In this document: piece by piece, positions 1-7,816 of the stretch
How positions within the stretch are numbered: the stretch's first letter is position 1
Layout of the letters: every line of letters starts with the position of its first letter
Source of the DNA: JASMHC01 sp964453855
GTDB lineage: Bacteria > Pseudomonadota > Alphaproteobacteria > Rhodobacterales > Rhodobacteraceae
NCBI GenBank assembly: GCA_964453855.1
Contig: CAYVRN010000004.1
Location: 1 to 64,000 of the forward strand
Reading direction: 5' to 3'
DNA length: 64,000 bases
Notes under the pieces: model-generated
What the model was told of the DNA's origin: nothing
Seen by the model: only the letters and a program-made list of their open reading frames with translations
Database searches by the model: none
Program-made: the position numbers and the translations under genes

Positions 1-139
1 CGTGCGGTGGGGGCGCTGCCCCCTTTCGCCTGCAGCGAAATTCCCCCGGAGTATTTTGGGTAAGATGAAATCGAAGATGCGGTGATAATGCGTATTGTCA
101 GCACAGGCATAGGCTGCAACACTTTGGCAAGATAATGAG
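1..139. other. Intergenic leader with hairpin and dispersed GAGTATTT element
   Basis: No gene is seen here. Bases 9-23 form a perfect 6-bp GC hairpin (GGGGGC, loop GCT, GCCCCC). At 43-70 it is followed by a copy of the dispersed element CCCCCGGAGTATTTT ... AAGATGAAA that recurs at five other places in the window. The remainder presumably carries the leader of the ligase gene; I cannot make out a clear promoter. Confidence 0.6.
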
Positions 140-145
140 GTGCCC

Positions 146-1279
146 ATGTCCGTTCCAGCCCCCAGTTTTTCGCTTGGTATTGAAGAAGAATATCTGCTTG
201 TTGATCTGGAAACTCTTGATTTGGCCGAAGCGCCAGATGCGCTGATGGCGGACTGCGCCGAAGAGTTGTCAGGTCAGGTCAGCCCCGAATTTCTTCAGTG
301 TCAGATCGAGATTGGCACCAAAGTTTGCCAAAATATCTCGGACGCCCGCATCGATTTGAAGCGGTTGCGTACCTGTATCCATCGAGTTGCTGGCGAATAC
401 GGGCTGGCGCCGATCGCTGCGTCCAGCCATCCGTTCGCCGATTACAGCACCCAGCACCATACCGCGAAAGAGCGTTATGACACGCTGTCGCGCGATCTGG
501 CTGGTGTGGCGCGGCGGATGCTAATTTGTGGTCAGCATGTGCATGTGGGGGTAGAAGACGCGGAAACGCGAGTCGATCTAATGGCGCAGTTTTCCTATTT
601 CCTGCCACATCTTCTGGCGCTGAGCGCGTCTTCTCCGTTCTGGAAGGGTGAGGATACGGGGCTGTCGAGCTATCGCTTGACGGTATTTGACAATCTGCCA
701 CGCACCGGTCTGCCGCCGGTTTTTGACAGTTGGTCAGCCTATGAACGCTCGGTCCAGATGATCGTGAATACGGGCGCCATTCAGGATGCCACGAAGATCT
801 GGTGGGATGTGCGGCCCTCGGACCGGTTTCCGACGCTGGAAAGCCGGATTTGCGATGTGTCCCCCCGCATGGAAGACACGCTGACCATAGCCGCTTTGAC
901 GCAATGCCTAATGCGGATGCTGTGGCGGTTGCGCCGGTCAAACCAGAGGTGGCGGATATATGACCGCTTTCTGATCGGGGAAAACCGGTGGCGCGCCCAG
1001 CGGTATGGCACCAGCGAGGGCTTGATCGACTTTGGCGCGGGACAGGTCAAACCTTTTGCCGATTTGGTGGATGAGATGCTGGACCTGATCGCCGAGGATG
1101 CCCACGCCTTGGGATGCGAACCCGAGGTGGCGCGGGCGCGCGAGATGGCGCGCAATGGCGACTCGGCGGTGCGTCAGCGACTGGTGTTTCATAGAACGCT
1201 TGAAGCCGGCGGTGACAAAAAAGCCGCCCTGCGAGCCGTTGCTGATTCTTTAGTAGGTGAATTTTCCGAAGGATTGTGA
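146..1279 (+). CDS. Carboxylate-amine ligase, GCS2/YbdK family
   Basis: A 377-residue protein of the glutamate-cysteine ligase 2 family (YbdK-like). These are ATP-dependent carboxylate-amine ligases; YbdK has weak gamma-glutamylcysteine synthetase activity in vitro and its true substrate is unknown. The N-terminus has the family signature GIEEEYLLVD at about residues 11-20, and GQHVHVGVED lies near residue 130. Length matches the family (about 370). A GTG at 140 is in frame, but GAGG at 137-140 is spaced properly only for the ATG at 146, so I choose that start. It stands alone, upstream of a valine-catabolism pair with its own leader. Family call secure, substrate unknown. Confidence 0.85.
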   Translation: MSVPAPSFSLGIEEEYLLVDLETLDLAEAPDALMADCAEELSGQVSPEFLQCQIEIGTKVCQNISDARIDLKRLRTCIHRVAGEYGLAPIAASSHPFADYSTQHHTAKERYDTLSRDLAGVARRMLICGQHVHVGVEDAETRVDLMAQFSYFLPHLLALSASSPFWKGEDTGLSSYRLTVFDNLPRTGLPPVFDSWSAYERSVQMIVNTGAIQDATKIWWDVRPSDRFPTLESRICDVSPRMEDTLTIAALTQCLMRMLWRLRRSNQRWRIYDRFLIGENRWRAQRYGTSEGLIDFGAGQVKPFADLVDEMLDLIAEDAHALGCEPEVARAREMARNGDSAVRQRLVFHRTLEAGGDKKAALRAVADSLVGEFSEGL

Positions 1280-1318
1280 CGCCGCGATCCGCTTGAAAAA
1301 CTCCTGCAACATTTGAGA

Positions 1319-1336
1319 AATAAACGAGCGTTCAAT
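1319..1336. promoter_or_regulatory. Candidate operator, AACG-N2-CGTT inverted repeat
   Basis: Between the ligase and the acyl-CoA dehydrogenase, AATAAACG-AG-CGTTCAAT forms an imperfect inverted repeat (6 of 8 arm positions match) about 30 bases before the start. AACG-N2-CGTT cores occur in operators of TetR-type regulators of acyl-CoA catabolism. That assignment is inference only; no regulator gene is visible nearby. Confidence 0.3.
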
Positions 1337-1365
1337 TCCCGTATTCCAGCCGAGGAGATTCCCCT

Positions 1366-2511
1366 ATGGATTTCGCCCTGACAGAAGAACAACAAGCCAT
1401 CTTCGACATGGCCTTTGCCTTTGGGCAAGACCGTATCGCGCCCCATGCGCAGAAGTGGGAAGAGGACGGCACGATCCCGAAAGAGCTGTGGCCCGAGATT
1501 GGCGAGCTGGGCTTTGGCGGGCTTTATGTGTCGGAAGAGTACGGCGGATCGGGATTGTCGCGGCTAGATGCGACGCTGGTGTTCGAGGCTTTGGCGATGG
1601 CCTGCCCCTCGGTCGGGTCGTTCCTGTCGATCCATAACATGTGTGGCGGGATGATCGACAAATTCGGTAGTGACGCGCTGAAAGCCGAATGGTTGCCCAA
1701 GATGTGCACGATGGAAAAGGTCGTCAGCTATTGCCTGACCGAACCAGGATCAGGATCGGACGCGGCATCGCTTAAAACGCGGGCCGAGAAGGATAATGAA
1801 AACTACCGTTTGACAGGCACCAAGGCGTTCATCTCGGGTGGCGGGTATTCAGACGCCTACATCGTGATGTGTCGCACTGGTGAAGACGGGCCCAAGGGGA
1901 TTTCCACTGTGATCGTCGAAGACGGAGCCAAGGGGCTGTCGTTTGGTGCGAAAGAGAAAAAGATGGGCTGGTTGTCGCAGCCGACTGCTCAGGTTCAGTT
2001 TGACGATTGTGAAACACCGTTGGCCAATCTGGTGGGCGAGGAAGGACGCGGGTTCTCTTACGCGATGGCGGGGCTTGATGGCGGGCGCCTGAATATCTCG
2101 GCCGGGGCATTGGGCGGGGCGCAGCAGGCGTTGAACCAAACCCTGACCTATATGGGCGAGCGCAAGGCCTTTGGCAAAAGCATCGACCAGTTTCAGGCGT
2201 TGCAATTCCGGTTGGCCGATATGGAGATTGAGCTTCAGGCGGCGCGCACCTTTCTGCGACAGGCCGCGTGGAAACTGGACACAGGCGCGCCGGATGCCAC
2301 CAAGTTCTGCGCAATGGCAAAGCGCTTTGTGACCGACACGGCCTTTGAGGTCGCCAACCAGTGTCTGCAACTACACGGCGGATACGGCTATCTGGCCGAT
2401 TACGGGATTGAAAAGATCGTGCGTGACCTGCGGGTGCACCAGATTCTTGAGGGAACGAATGAAATCATGCGCCTGATTGTCAGCCGTCAAATGCTGGCGG
2501 AGCGCGGCTGA
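1366..2511 (+). CDS. Acyl-CoA dehydrogenase, probably isobutyryl-CoA dehydrogenase
   Basis: A 381-residue flavin-dependent acyl-CoA dehydrogenase of full family length. Visible signatures are CLTEPGSGSD (about residue 126), the FAD/ETF face FGKSIDQFQALQF (about 266-278), and QLHGGYGY followed by ILEGTNEIMR near the C-terminus, whose Glu is the usual catalytic base. The next gene overlaps its stop (TGATG) and encodes hydroxyisobutyryl-CoA hydrolase-like and 3-hydroxyisobutyrate dehydrogenase modules, which places this enzyme at the isobutyryl-CoA to methacrylyl-CoA step of valine degradation. GAGGAG precedes the ATG. A neighbouring short/branched-chain specificity cannot be excluded from sequence alone. 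Confidence 0.9.
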   Translation: MDFALTEEQQAIFDMAFAFGQDRIAPHAQKWEEDGTIPKELWPEIGELGFGGLYVSEEYGGSGLSRLDATLVFEALAMACPSVGSFLSIHNMCGGMIDKFGSDALKAEWLPKMCTMEKVVSYCLTEPGSGSDAASLKTRAEKDNENYRLTGTKAFISGGGYSDAYIVMCRTGEDGPKGISTVIVEDGAKGLSFGAKEKKMGWLSQPTAQVQFDDCETPLANLVGEEGRGFSYAMAGLDGGRLNISAGALGGAQQALNQTLTYMGERKAFGKSIDQFQALQFRLADMEIELQAARTFLRQAAWKLDTGAPDATKFCAMAKRFVTDTAFEVANQCLQLHGGYGYLADYGIEKIVRDLRVHQILEGTNEIMRLIVSRQMLAERG

Positions 2512-4427
2512 TGGGCGACATTTCTATTTGCAAAACCGGTCGCGCAGGCCGGATCACCCTACAACGCCCAAAGGCGCTGAATGCACTGACCTATCAGATG
2601 TGTTTGGATATTGACGCTGCGCTGATTGCTTGGCGCGAGGATGCAGACGTTGATCTGATCGTCATTGATGCCGAGGGCGAAAAGGCCTTTTGCGCCGGTG
2701 GGGACATTGCCGAGATGTACGAGACCGGCACCAAGGGTGACTATGATTACGGGCGAAAGTTCTGGTTTGACGAATACCGGATGAACAACCGTCTGCACGA
2801 ATACCCAAAACCAGTGGTCAGCTTCCTGCAAGGGTTCACTATGGGCGGCGGCGTTGGTGTGGGCTGTCACGGCTCGCACCGCATAGCGGGTGAAACCAGC
2901 CAGATTGCCATGCCCGAAGTGGGGATCGGCTTGGTCCCCGATGTAGGTGGCACCTATATCTTGGCCCGTGCCCCCGGACGTCTGGGCGAATATCTAGGTA
3001 CAACAGCCGCCCGCATGACTGCTGGCGATGCAATCGCCGTGGGTTTCGCCGATCATTTCATTCCCGAAGCCGAGTGGCCCGCGCTGATCGAAGCGCTTGA
3101 GGAAACCGGCGATATCATGGTGCTGGAGCAGGCAGTGCAACCTGCCCCCGACAGCCCCTTGATGGCGCAACTGGACGATATCAACCGTCATTTCGGTGGC
3201 GAAAGTCTTGGCGATATCCTGAACAGTCTGGAAGCAGACGGCGGCGCATTTGCCATGGATGCGATCAAGCGCCTATCGCGCAACGCGCCTTTGTCGATGG
3301 CCTGCACGGTCGAAATGATCCACCGTCTGCGCGGCCCGTCACTGACGCTGCGCAAGGCGCTCGACATGGAATACCGCTTCACCTACCGTTCGATGGAGCA
3401 TGGCGATTTTCTGGAGGGCATTCGCGCCCAGATCATCGACAAAGACCGCAATCCGCAGTGGCAACATCCATTGCACAAAGTGCCTGCGGTGGCTGTCAGC
3501 AAAATGCTGATCCCCTTGGGCAAGAACGCCGTCACTTTTGACGAGGAGGAAAGCATGAAAATCGGTTTTATCGGACTGGGCAACATGGGCGGGCCGATGG
3601 CCGCCAATCTGGCCAAAGCGGGCTATACGGTGGCCGGCTTCGACACGGCGGGAGTTTCGATTGAGGGCGTGACCAATGCCGCAAGCTCGGCCGAAGCGGC
3701 AAAGGATGCCGATGTGGTGATCACCATGCTGCCCAACGGTGCAATCTTGCGGGCTGTAGCGCATGAAATCATCGAGGCTATGAAACCCGGTGCAGTTTTC
3801 CTTGATTGTTCGACGGTAGATGTGGAAAGCGCCCGCGATGTGGCAGCGGATGCCGCAAAGCACAGCCTAATGGCGCTTGACGCGCCGGTCTCGGGCGGTG
3901 TTGGTGGGGCGACCAATGGCACGCTGACCTTTATGGTAGGTGGTAGCAGCAAGGGCTTTGAAATCGCCAAGCCACTGTTTGACGTCATGGGCCAGAAGGC
4001 TGTTCACTGCGGCCCCTCGGGCAACGGACAGGCTGCGAAAATCTGCAACAATATGATCCTTGGCATCACCATGATTGGCACCTGCGAGGCCTTTGCTTTG
4101 GCCGATAAGCTGGGACTGGACCGTCAGGCGATGTTCGATGTGGTTAGCACGTCGTCAGGCTATAGCTGGACAATGAACGCCTATTGCCCTGCACCGGGCG
4201 TTGGCCCACAGTCCCCTGCTGATAACGACTACAAGCCTGGGTTTGCGGCCGAGTTGATGCTTAAAGACCTGCGCCTGTCACAACAGGCGGCAGAGGCTGC
4301 TGATGCGGACACGCCTATGGGTCAGGCTGCCACGGCGCTATACGAACAATTCGTCGATAACGAAGACGGTCTGGGCATGGATTTCAGCGCCATGTTGCCC
4401 CGCTTTGAGAAGCGCGGGCGTGGATAA
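2511..4427 (+). CDS. Fused 3-hydroxyisobutyryl-CoA hydrolase / 3-hydroxyisobutyrate dehydrogenase
   Basis: One 638-codon reading frame contains two enzymes normally encoded by separate genes. Residues 1-348 are an enoyl-CoA hydratase/isomerase-fold protein of the 3-hydroxyisobutyryl-CoA hydrolase type (FCAGGDIAEMY oxyanion-hole region, MPEVGIGLVPDVGG). Residues 349-638 are a complete 3-hydroxyisobutyrate dehydrogenase (mmsB type): MKIGFIGLGNMGGPMA nucleotide-binding start, DAPVSGGVGGA, and GNGQAAKICNN with the catalytic Lys. Together they catalyse two valine-degradation steps after the dehydrogenase upstream, whose stop overlaps this start. At 3555 the dehydrogenase module starts with its own ATG preceded by GAGGAGGA, so a separate shorter product is also possible. 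The fusion may reflect loss of a stop codon, or a sequencing error. Confidence 0.85.
   Translation: MGDISICKTGRAGRITLQRPKALNALTYQMCLDIDAALIAWREDADVDLIVIDAEGEKAFCAGGDIAEMYETGTKGDYDYGRKFWFDEYRMNNRLHEYPKPVVSFLQGFTMGGGVGVGCHGSHRIAGETSQIAMPEVGIGLVPDVGGTYILARAPGRLGEYLGTTAARMTAGDAIAVGFADHFIPEAEWPALIEALEETGDIMVLEQAVQPAPDSPLMAQLDDINRHFGGESLGDILNSLEADGGAFAMDAIKRLSRNAPLSMACTVEMIHRLRGPSLTLRKALDMEYRFTYRSMEHGDFLEGIRAQIIDKDRNPQWQHPLHKVPAVAVSKMLIPLGKNAVTFDEEESMKIGFIGLGNMGGPMAANLAKAGYTVAGFDTAGVSIEGVTNAASSAEAAKDADVVITMLPNGAILRAVAHEIIEAMKPGAVFLDCSTVDVESARDVAADAAKHSLMALDAPVSGGVGGATNGTLTFMVGGSSKGFEIAKPLFDVMGQKAVHCGPSGNGQAAKICNNMILGITMIGTCEAFALADKLGLDRQAMFDVVSTSSGYSWTMNAYCPAPGVGPQSPADNDYKPGFAAELMLKDLRLSQQAAEAADADTPMGQAATALYEQFVDNEDGLGMDFSAMLPRFEKRGRG
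3543..3557 (+). promoter_or_regulatory. Internal ribosome-binding site and ATG of the mmsB-like module
   Basis: GAGGAGGAAAGC directly precedes ATG at 3555 inside the fused frame. The strength and spacing are those of a normal start of the dehydrogenase gene. It suggests the ancestral arrangement was two adjacent cistrons and that a free dehydrogenase may still be translated. Confidence 0.6.
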
Positions 4428-4430
4428 CGT

Positions 4431-4444
4431 AAACGTGATCGTTT
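4431..4444. promoter_or_regulatory. Candidate operator AAACG-TGAT-CGTTT
   Basis: A perfect 5-bp inverted repeat with a 4-base spacer just after the stop of the fused valine gene, about 100 bases before the DUF2892 gene. It resembles the AACG/CGTT core before the acyl-CoA dehydrogenase but has different spacing. Function not known. Confidence 0.2.
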
Positions 4445-4546
4445 TCTTGCACGATTTCACATAAAATACCGGGAATGTGGGGGCAGATCAATTTTTGCCT
4501 CTGCCTTTCCGGCTAGGGTCTGCCTGCCGCAAAACAGGAGAGAAAC

Positions 4547-4738
4547 ATGAGCAAAAATGTGGGTGGTATTGATAAAATCCTTCGGATCGCAATCGGCGCT
4601 TTGCTGATTATCGGCGCTCTGATGGGATATGGCGCGTGGATGTGGATCGGCGTTGTGCCGCTAGCCACTGGCTTGATGGGTAATTGCCTGCTGTACCGCT
4701 TGGTCGGCATCAACACCTGCTCGATGGACAAGACCTAA
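4547..4738 (+). CDS. DUF2892 (YgaP-type) small membrane protein
   Basis: A 63-residue protein with the DUF2892 pattern: an N-terminal NVGGIDKILRIAIG followed by two closely spaced hydrophobic segments (about residues 13-28 and 30-47) and the ending CLLYRLVGINTC. DUF2892 also occurs as the membrane part of rhodanese YgaP; its role alone is unknown. A good AGGAGAG ribosome-binding site lies before the ATG, and a terminator follows 45 bases after the stop. Short but clearly a real gene. Confidence 0.85.
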   Translation: MSKNVGGIDKILRIAIGALLIIGALMGYGAWMWIGVVPLATGLMGNCLLYRLVGINTCSMDKT

Positions 4739-4780
4739 TCTGCTTGGCAGCAATCCGTAGAAGACAGATTTCGACAAACA

Positions 4781-4808
4781 AAAACCCCGCCGAACTGGCG
4801 GGGTTTTT
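4781..4808. terminator. Bidirectional intrinsic terminator
   Basis: CCCCGCC, loop GAACT, GGCGGGG, flanked by AAAA on the left and TTTTT on the right. It serves both the plus-strand DUF2892 gene and the convergent minus-strand exopolysaccharide operon. Confidence 0.9.
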
Positions 4809-4826
4809 GATTTTCAAAGGGGTCCC

Positions 4827-6983
4827 TTATTCGTCGCGCTGCCCGTAACCGTGGTAGTATCCACGGTAGTAATAGGCCTTGCGGCGCTGACCTTCTTCCA
4901 TCGTAAGAAGGGGTAAAAAGGCCGTGTTTTCGTTCATCTCGTTTGTAATCCGCGAGTAGGCCCGCGTAACATCACGTTGCGAAGTTGACGCGAAGCGCAC
5001 GCCCATTACGACGGCATCCACGTATGGGGCCAGATAAAGCGTATCGACAACCGGCAGAACTGGTGCCGAGTCGATGATCACATAATCAAAGCCTTCGCGC
5101 AGAACCTCGGATACTTTCTTGGCGCGTGGTGAGCTGATCAGCGCATCGGTCGGCACTTTGGCGCGACCACCCCCGACAAGATAGCTTAGACCACTTTCAC
5201 GCTCTTCGCCGTAGGCTTTGCCAAGGGATTCGAAATCCAGTTCCTTGGACAAATACTTGAGCAGCGAGTCGTTCGGCTCAACATCCAGACGCTCGGAGAT
5301 TGATGGCTTACGAAGGTCGAAATCGACAAGGACAACGCGATTACCAGCCATGGCAAGGGTGCGCGCCAAAGCCACAGAGGTTGTTGTTTTACCCTCAAAA
5401 GGAACTGCCGATGTGACCAGAATGACTTTGCCCTGCCCGTCTGCGCCGACGCCATTGCGGATCATCTGGCTTTCCAGCGCATGTTTCACTTGGCGGAAAC
5501 TTTCGGCGAACCCAGACATAGGCGCCGTGATTACGCCCATAGCCACGTTTTTGGCATCTTTCTCCTCGTTCAGCGCGGGTACACCCACAGCCTGCGGAAC
5601 TTTGACCAAATCGGCCAGCTGGTCTTCGCTAACGACGCCGCCGATCACGAATTCGTTCAGAAGACCTAGGCCAGTTCCAAGCATTGCCCCAAGGACCAGA
5701 CCCAAAGCAAGCGTCAGTCTTTTATTCGGGAACGATGCGCCCGATGGCTCAAGCGCGGTCGAAACAATCGAGGCATCTGCCACTTGCAGCTCGGACATTG
5801 AATCGAGTTGCCGCAGGCGCTGAAGCAGGTCCTGATACTGGCTTCGCGCGATAACGCCTTCTTGTTGCAACTGATACAGGTCTGTTAGAGCCCCCGGAGG
5901 AAGATCCGAGTTCAGGATTTCGCCGCGCAGGTTCTGTTCAAACTCATCCCGCTCGGTCCGGAATGCCGAGATGTCTCGACGTGTGGCACTCAGGTCATCC
6001 GCAGCCGAAGCTGCGATACGGTCGTCCAACGCGGCCAGTTCGGCACGTAGGGCGTCGATGTCCAGTTCGGCATCATCTTGCTGCGTGTTCAGCTTGGCGT
6101 TCAGTTCGTCCCGCTGGCGGATCAACCCGCGCGAGGCGTCTGACAGCAACTGCTGATCCAAAGCGTTCCAATCACGTGCCTGAATGCCAGACGCGTTAAG
6201 GTCCAAAGATTGCTCTAGCGCTTCGATGGTCGCGTTACGCTCGGCAATCTGGTTTTCCAGTGCCATCAAATCGGGTCGGCGGGTTTGGTCGATATACTGA
6301 GCGGTGAATTCACCCAAAAAGCCGTCGACCTGATTTTCGGCGAGTTCCAGCTCTTCCTTAGCTTGGACAACACGCGCGGCGATAATATCGCGGGCGACCA
6401 AAGTGGTCTCGATCTTCTTCTGGACCTGGCTTTGGATGTAATGTTTGGCCAGCGCGTTTACGAGTTTTGCAGCTTTCTCGGGGGATTCCGACGTAAACGA
6501 CAGCTGGATCAGATAGGTCCGCCCCCGACGACTGGCCGAGATTGCATCAGCAACACGCCCTACAACACCGCGAACAACCTTGTCCGGATCCTGAGTTTGC
6601 TCGACCGAAAGTCCCAGCATATTACGCAAATCGTCAAAACGACCAGGTTGTAAGCCGAATTCTTCGTCCGAAATCAGTCCCTCGGCGGCGACCAAAGATT
6701 TGATCAGGTCGTTTGATTTCAGTATCTCGATTTCCCCGTCAACCGTCGCTGACATGGCTGTGGCGTTGTTCAGCTCGGCCGCGACATCTGTCATGATGTT
6801 GCGGTTCGGTTCGATTGAGATCAGGGCGGTTGCCGTATATTTCGGCGTCACAGAGAACAAATAGACCAGCGCAAGAATTGCCGCGGCCAAAGTCGTAAAC
6901 ACAATAATCTTAATCTGACGCCGCAGCACGCCAAACAGGCTGCGAAGATCAATTTCGTCGTTCGTATCAGTAAAATCAGTCAC
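4827..6983 (-). CDS. Wzc/GumC-like polysaccharide co-polymerase with tyrosine kinase
   Basis: A 718-residue inner-membrane protein. It has an N-terminal Wzz domain with a membrane segment at about residues 28-50, a long periplasmic coiled-coil stretch (about 190-400), a second membrane segment (about 428-452), and a C-terminal BY-kinase. The kinase shows Walker A (PFEGKTTTS), Walker A' (VVLVDFDLRKPS) and Walker B (YVIIDSAPVLPVVD). The tail has six tyrosines within about 11 residues (AYYYRGYYHGY), the usual autophosphorylation cluster. It should control chain length and export of an exopolysaccharide. It is the last gene of a minus-strand operon with phosphatase and O-antigen ligase genes upstream (37-base gap). 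Confidence 0.93.
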   Translation of the reverse strand: MTDFTDTNDEIDLRSLFGVLRRQIKIIVFTTLAAAILALVYLFSVTPKYTATALISIEPNRNIMTDVAAELNNATAMSATVDGEIEILKSNDLIKSLVAAEGLISDEEFGLQPGRFDDLRNMLGLSVEQTQDPDKVVRGVVGRVADAISASRRGRTYLIQLSFTSESPEKAAKLVNALAKHYIQSQVQKKIETTLVARDIIAARVVQAKEELELAENQVDGFLGEFTAQYIDQTRRPDLMALENQIAERNATIEALEQSLDLNASGIQARDWNALDQQLLSDASRGLIRQRDELNAKLNTQQDDAELDIDALRAELAALDDRIAASAADDLSATRRDISAFRTERDEFEQNLRGEILNSDLPPGALTDLYQLQQEGVIARSQYQDLLQRLRQLDSMSELQVADASIVSTALEPSGASFPNKRLTLALGLVLGAMLGTGLGLLNEFVIGGVVSEDQLADLVKVPQAVGVPALNEEKDAKNVAMGVITAPMSGFAESFRQVKHALESQMIRNGVGADGQGKVILVTSAVPFEGKTTTSVALARTLAMAGNRVVLVDFDLRKPSISERLDVEPNDSLLKYLSKELDFESLGKAYGEERESGLSYLVGGGRAKVPTDALISSPRAKKVSEVLREGFDYVIIDSAPVLPVVDTLYLAPYVDAVVMGVRFASTSQRDVTRAYSRITNEMNENTAFLPLLTMEEGQRRKAYYYRGYYHGYGQRDE

Positions 6984-7020
6984 GTGTATTCACCAGTATT
7001 CAAAATCTTCTAACCCTTTA

Positions 7021-7815
7021 TCAATCGTCGGTCGCCGTGACCACGATGAAATCAACCGTTTTGTCGATTGGTGCTATTTTTGCGACCGTCAGGTTACCGG
7101 TCATATATGCCCCTGTATCCACACTCACCCGTCCGTTTTCATGTTTGGCCTGTGGTACAGGGGTGTGGCCGTGAACGATTGTCTTTTCAAAACCGCCCGT
7201 ATGCGCCATGAACCTGTCCCGTGCCCATAGAAGATCATCCTTGGTCTGACTGGCTAGCGGGACGTCCGGCACGACACCTGCGTGCGCGAAAAAGAAATGC
7301 TCACTATCAACGGCATCCACCATCTGAGACAGAAACCTCCGATGAGATTCGGGAACCGTCGTGTTCAAAAGCTGGCTGATTTCTTTGTCTTTCATGCGGC
7401 GCAGCTTCTCGGGGCGCTCAAGAACTCCGTATGAGTTCAGCGTCTCATAGCCTCCGAAATCCAGCCAGTTCGGATGATCCGCGGGGCTGTCCAGATAGGC
7501 TGCCATCATCGCTTCGTGGTTACCCCGCAGGAACATGCGGGACGCACCGGTTTTCGATGAAATCAGCAACCAATCCAGCAAAAACGCACTGTCTGGACCA
7601 CGGTCGACAAGATCGCCCATGTACAGAATCAGCGAAGTTTCAGGCGAAAAGTCTGGATCGGCAGCAATGCGTGCCTCGGCCTTTGACGCAAGGTCTTTCA
7701 GGCCGTGTACGTCCCCTATGGCAAAAACCCGATCGATGTGATCGGGAAGAGAGTGCACCACGGGCGCATTCGAAACGTCCAGCTTTCCGGGCTTATTCTT
7801 CCGCCACCAGATCAT
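7021..7815 (-). CDS. PPP-family metallophosphatase (Ser/Thr phosphatase or ApaH-like)
   Basis: A 264-residue metallophosphoesterase with all PPP signatures: GDVHG, GDLVDRG and GNHE, followed by the metal/phosphate His residues in FAHAG and VHGHTPVPQ. No signal peptide is evident, so it is probably cytoplasmic. It starts one base after the stop of the O-antigen ligase gene and is followed by the Wzc-like kinase, so it is in the exopolysaccharide operon. Wzc kinases are usually paired with a low-molecular-weight or PHP phosphatase; whether this PPP enzyme fills that role is inference. A symmetric dinucleotide tetraphosphatase role is the alternative. Confidence 0.88.
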   Translation of the reverse strand: MIWWRKNKPGKLDVSNAPVVHSLPDHIDRVFAIGDVHGLKDLASKAEARIAADPDFSPETSLILYMGDLVDRGPDSAFLLDWLLISSKTGASRMFLRGNHEAMMAAYLDSPADHPNWLDFGGYETLNSYGVLERPEKLRRMKDKEISQLLNTTVPESHRRFLSQMVDAVDSEHFFFAHAGVVPDVPLASQTKDDLLWARDRFMAHTGGFEKTIVHGHTPVPQAKHENGRVSVDTGAYMTGNLTVAKIAPIDKTVDFIVVTATDD

Positions 7816-7816
7816 A

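Noticed and set aside
3555..4427. Annotating mmsB as an independent gene
   Set aside because: The preceding module is in the same frame without a stop, so the sequence as given encodes a fusion. I keep the internal start as a separate regulatory feature.
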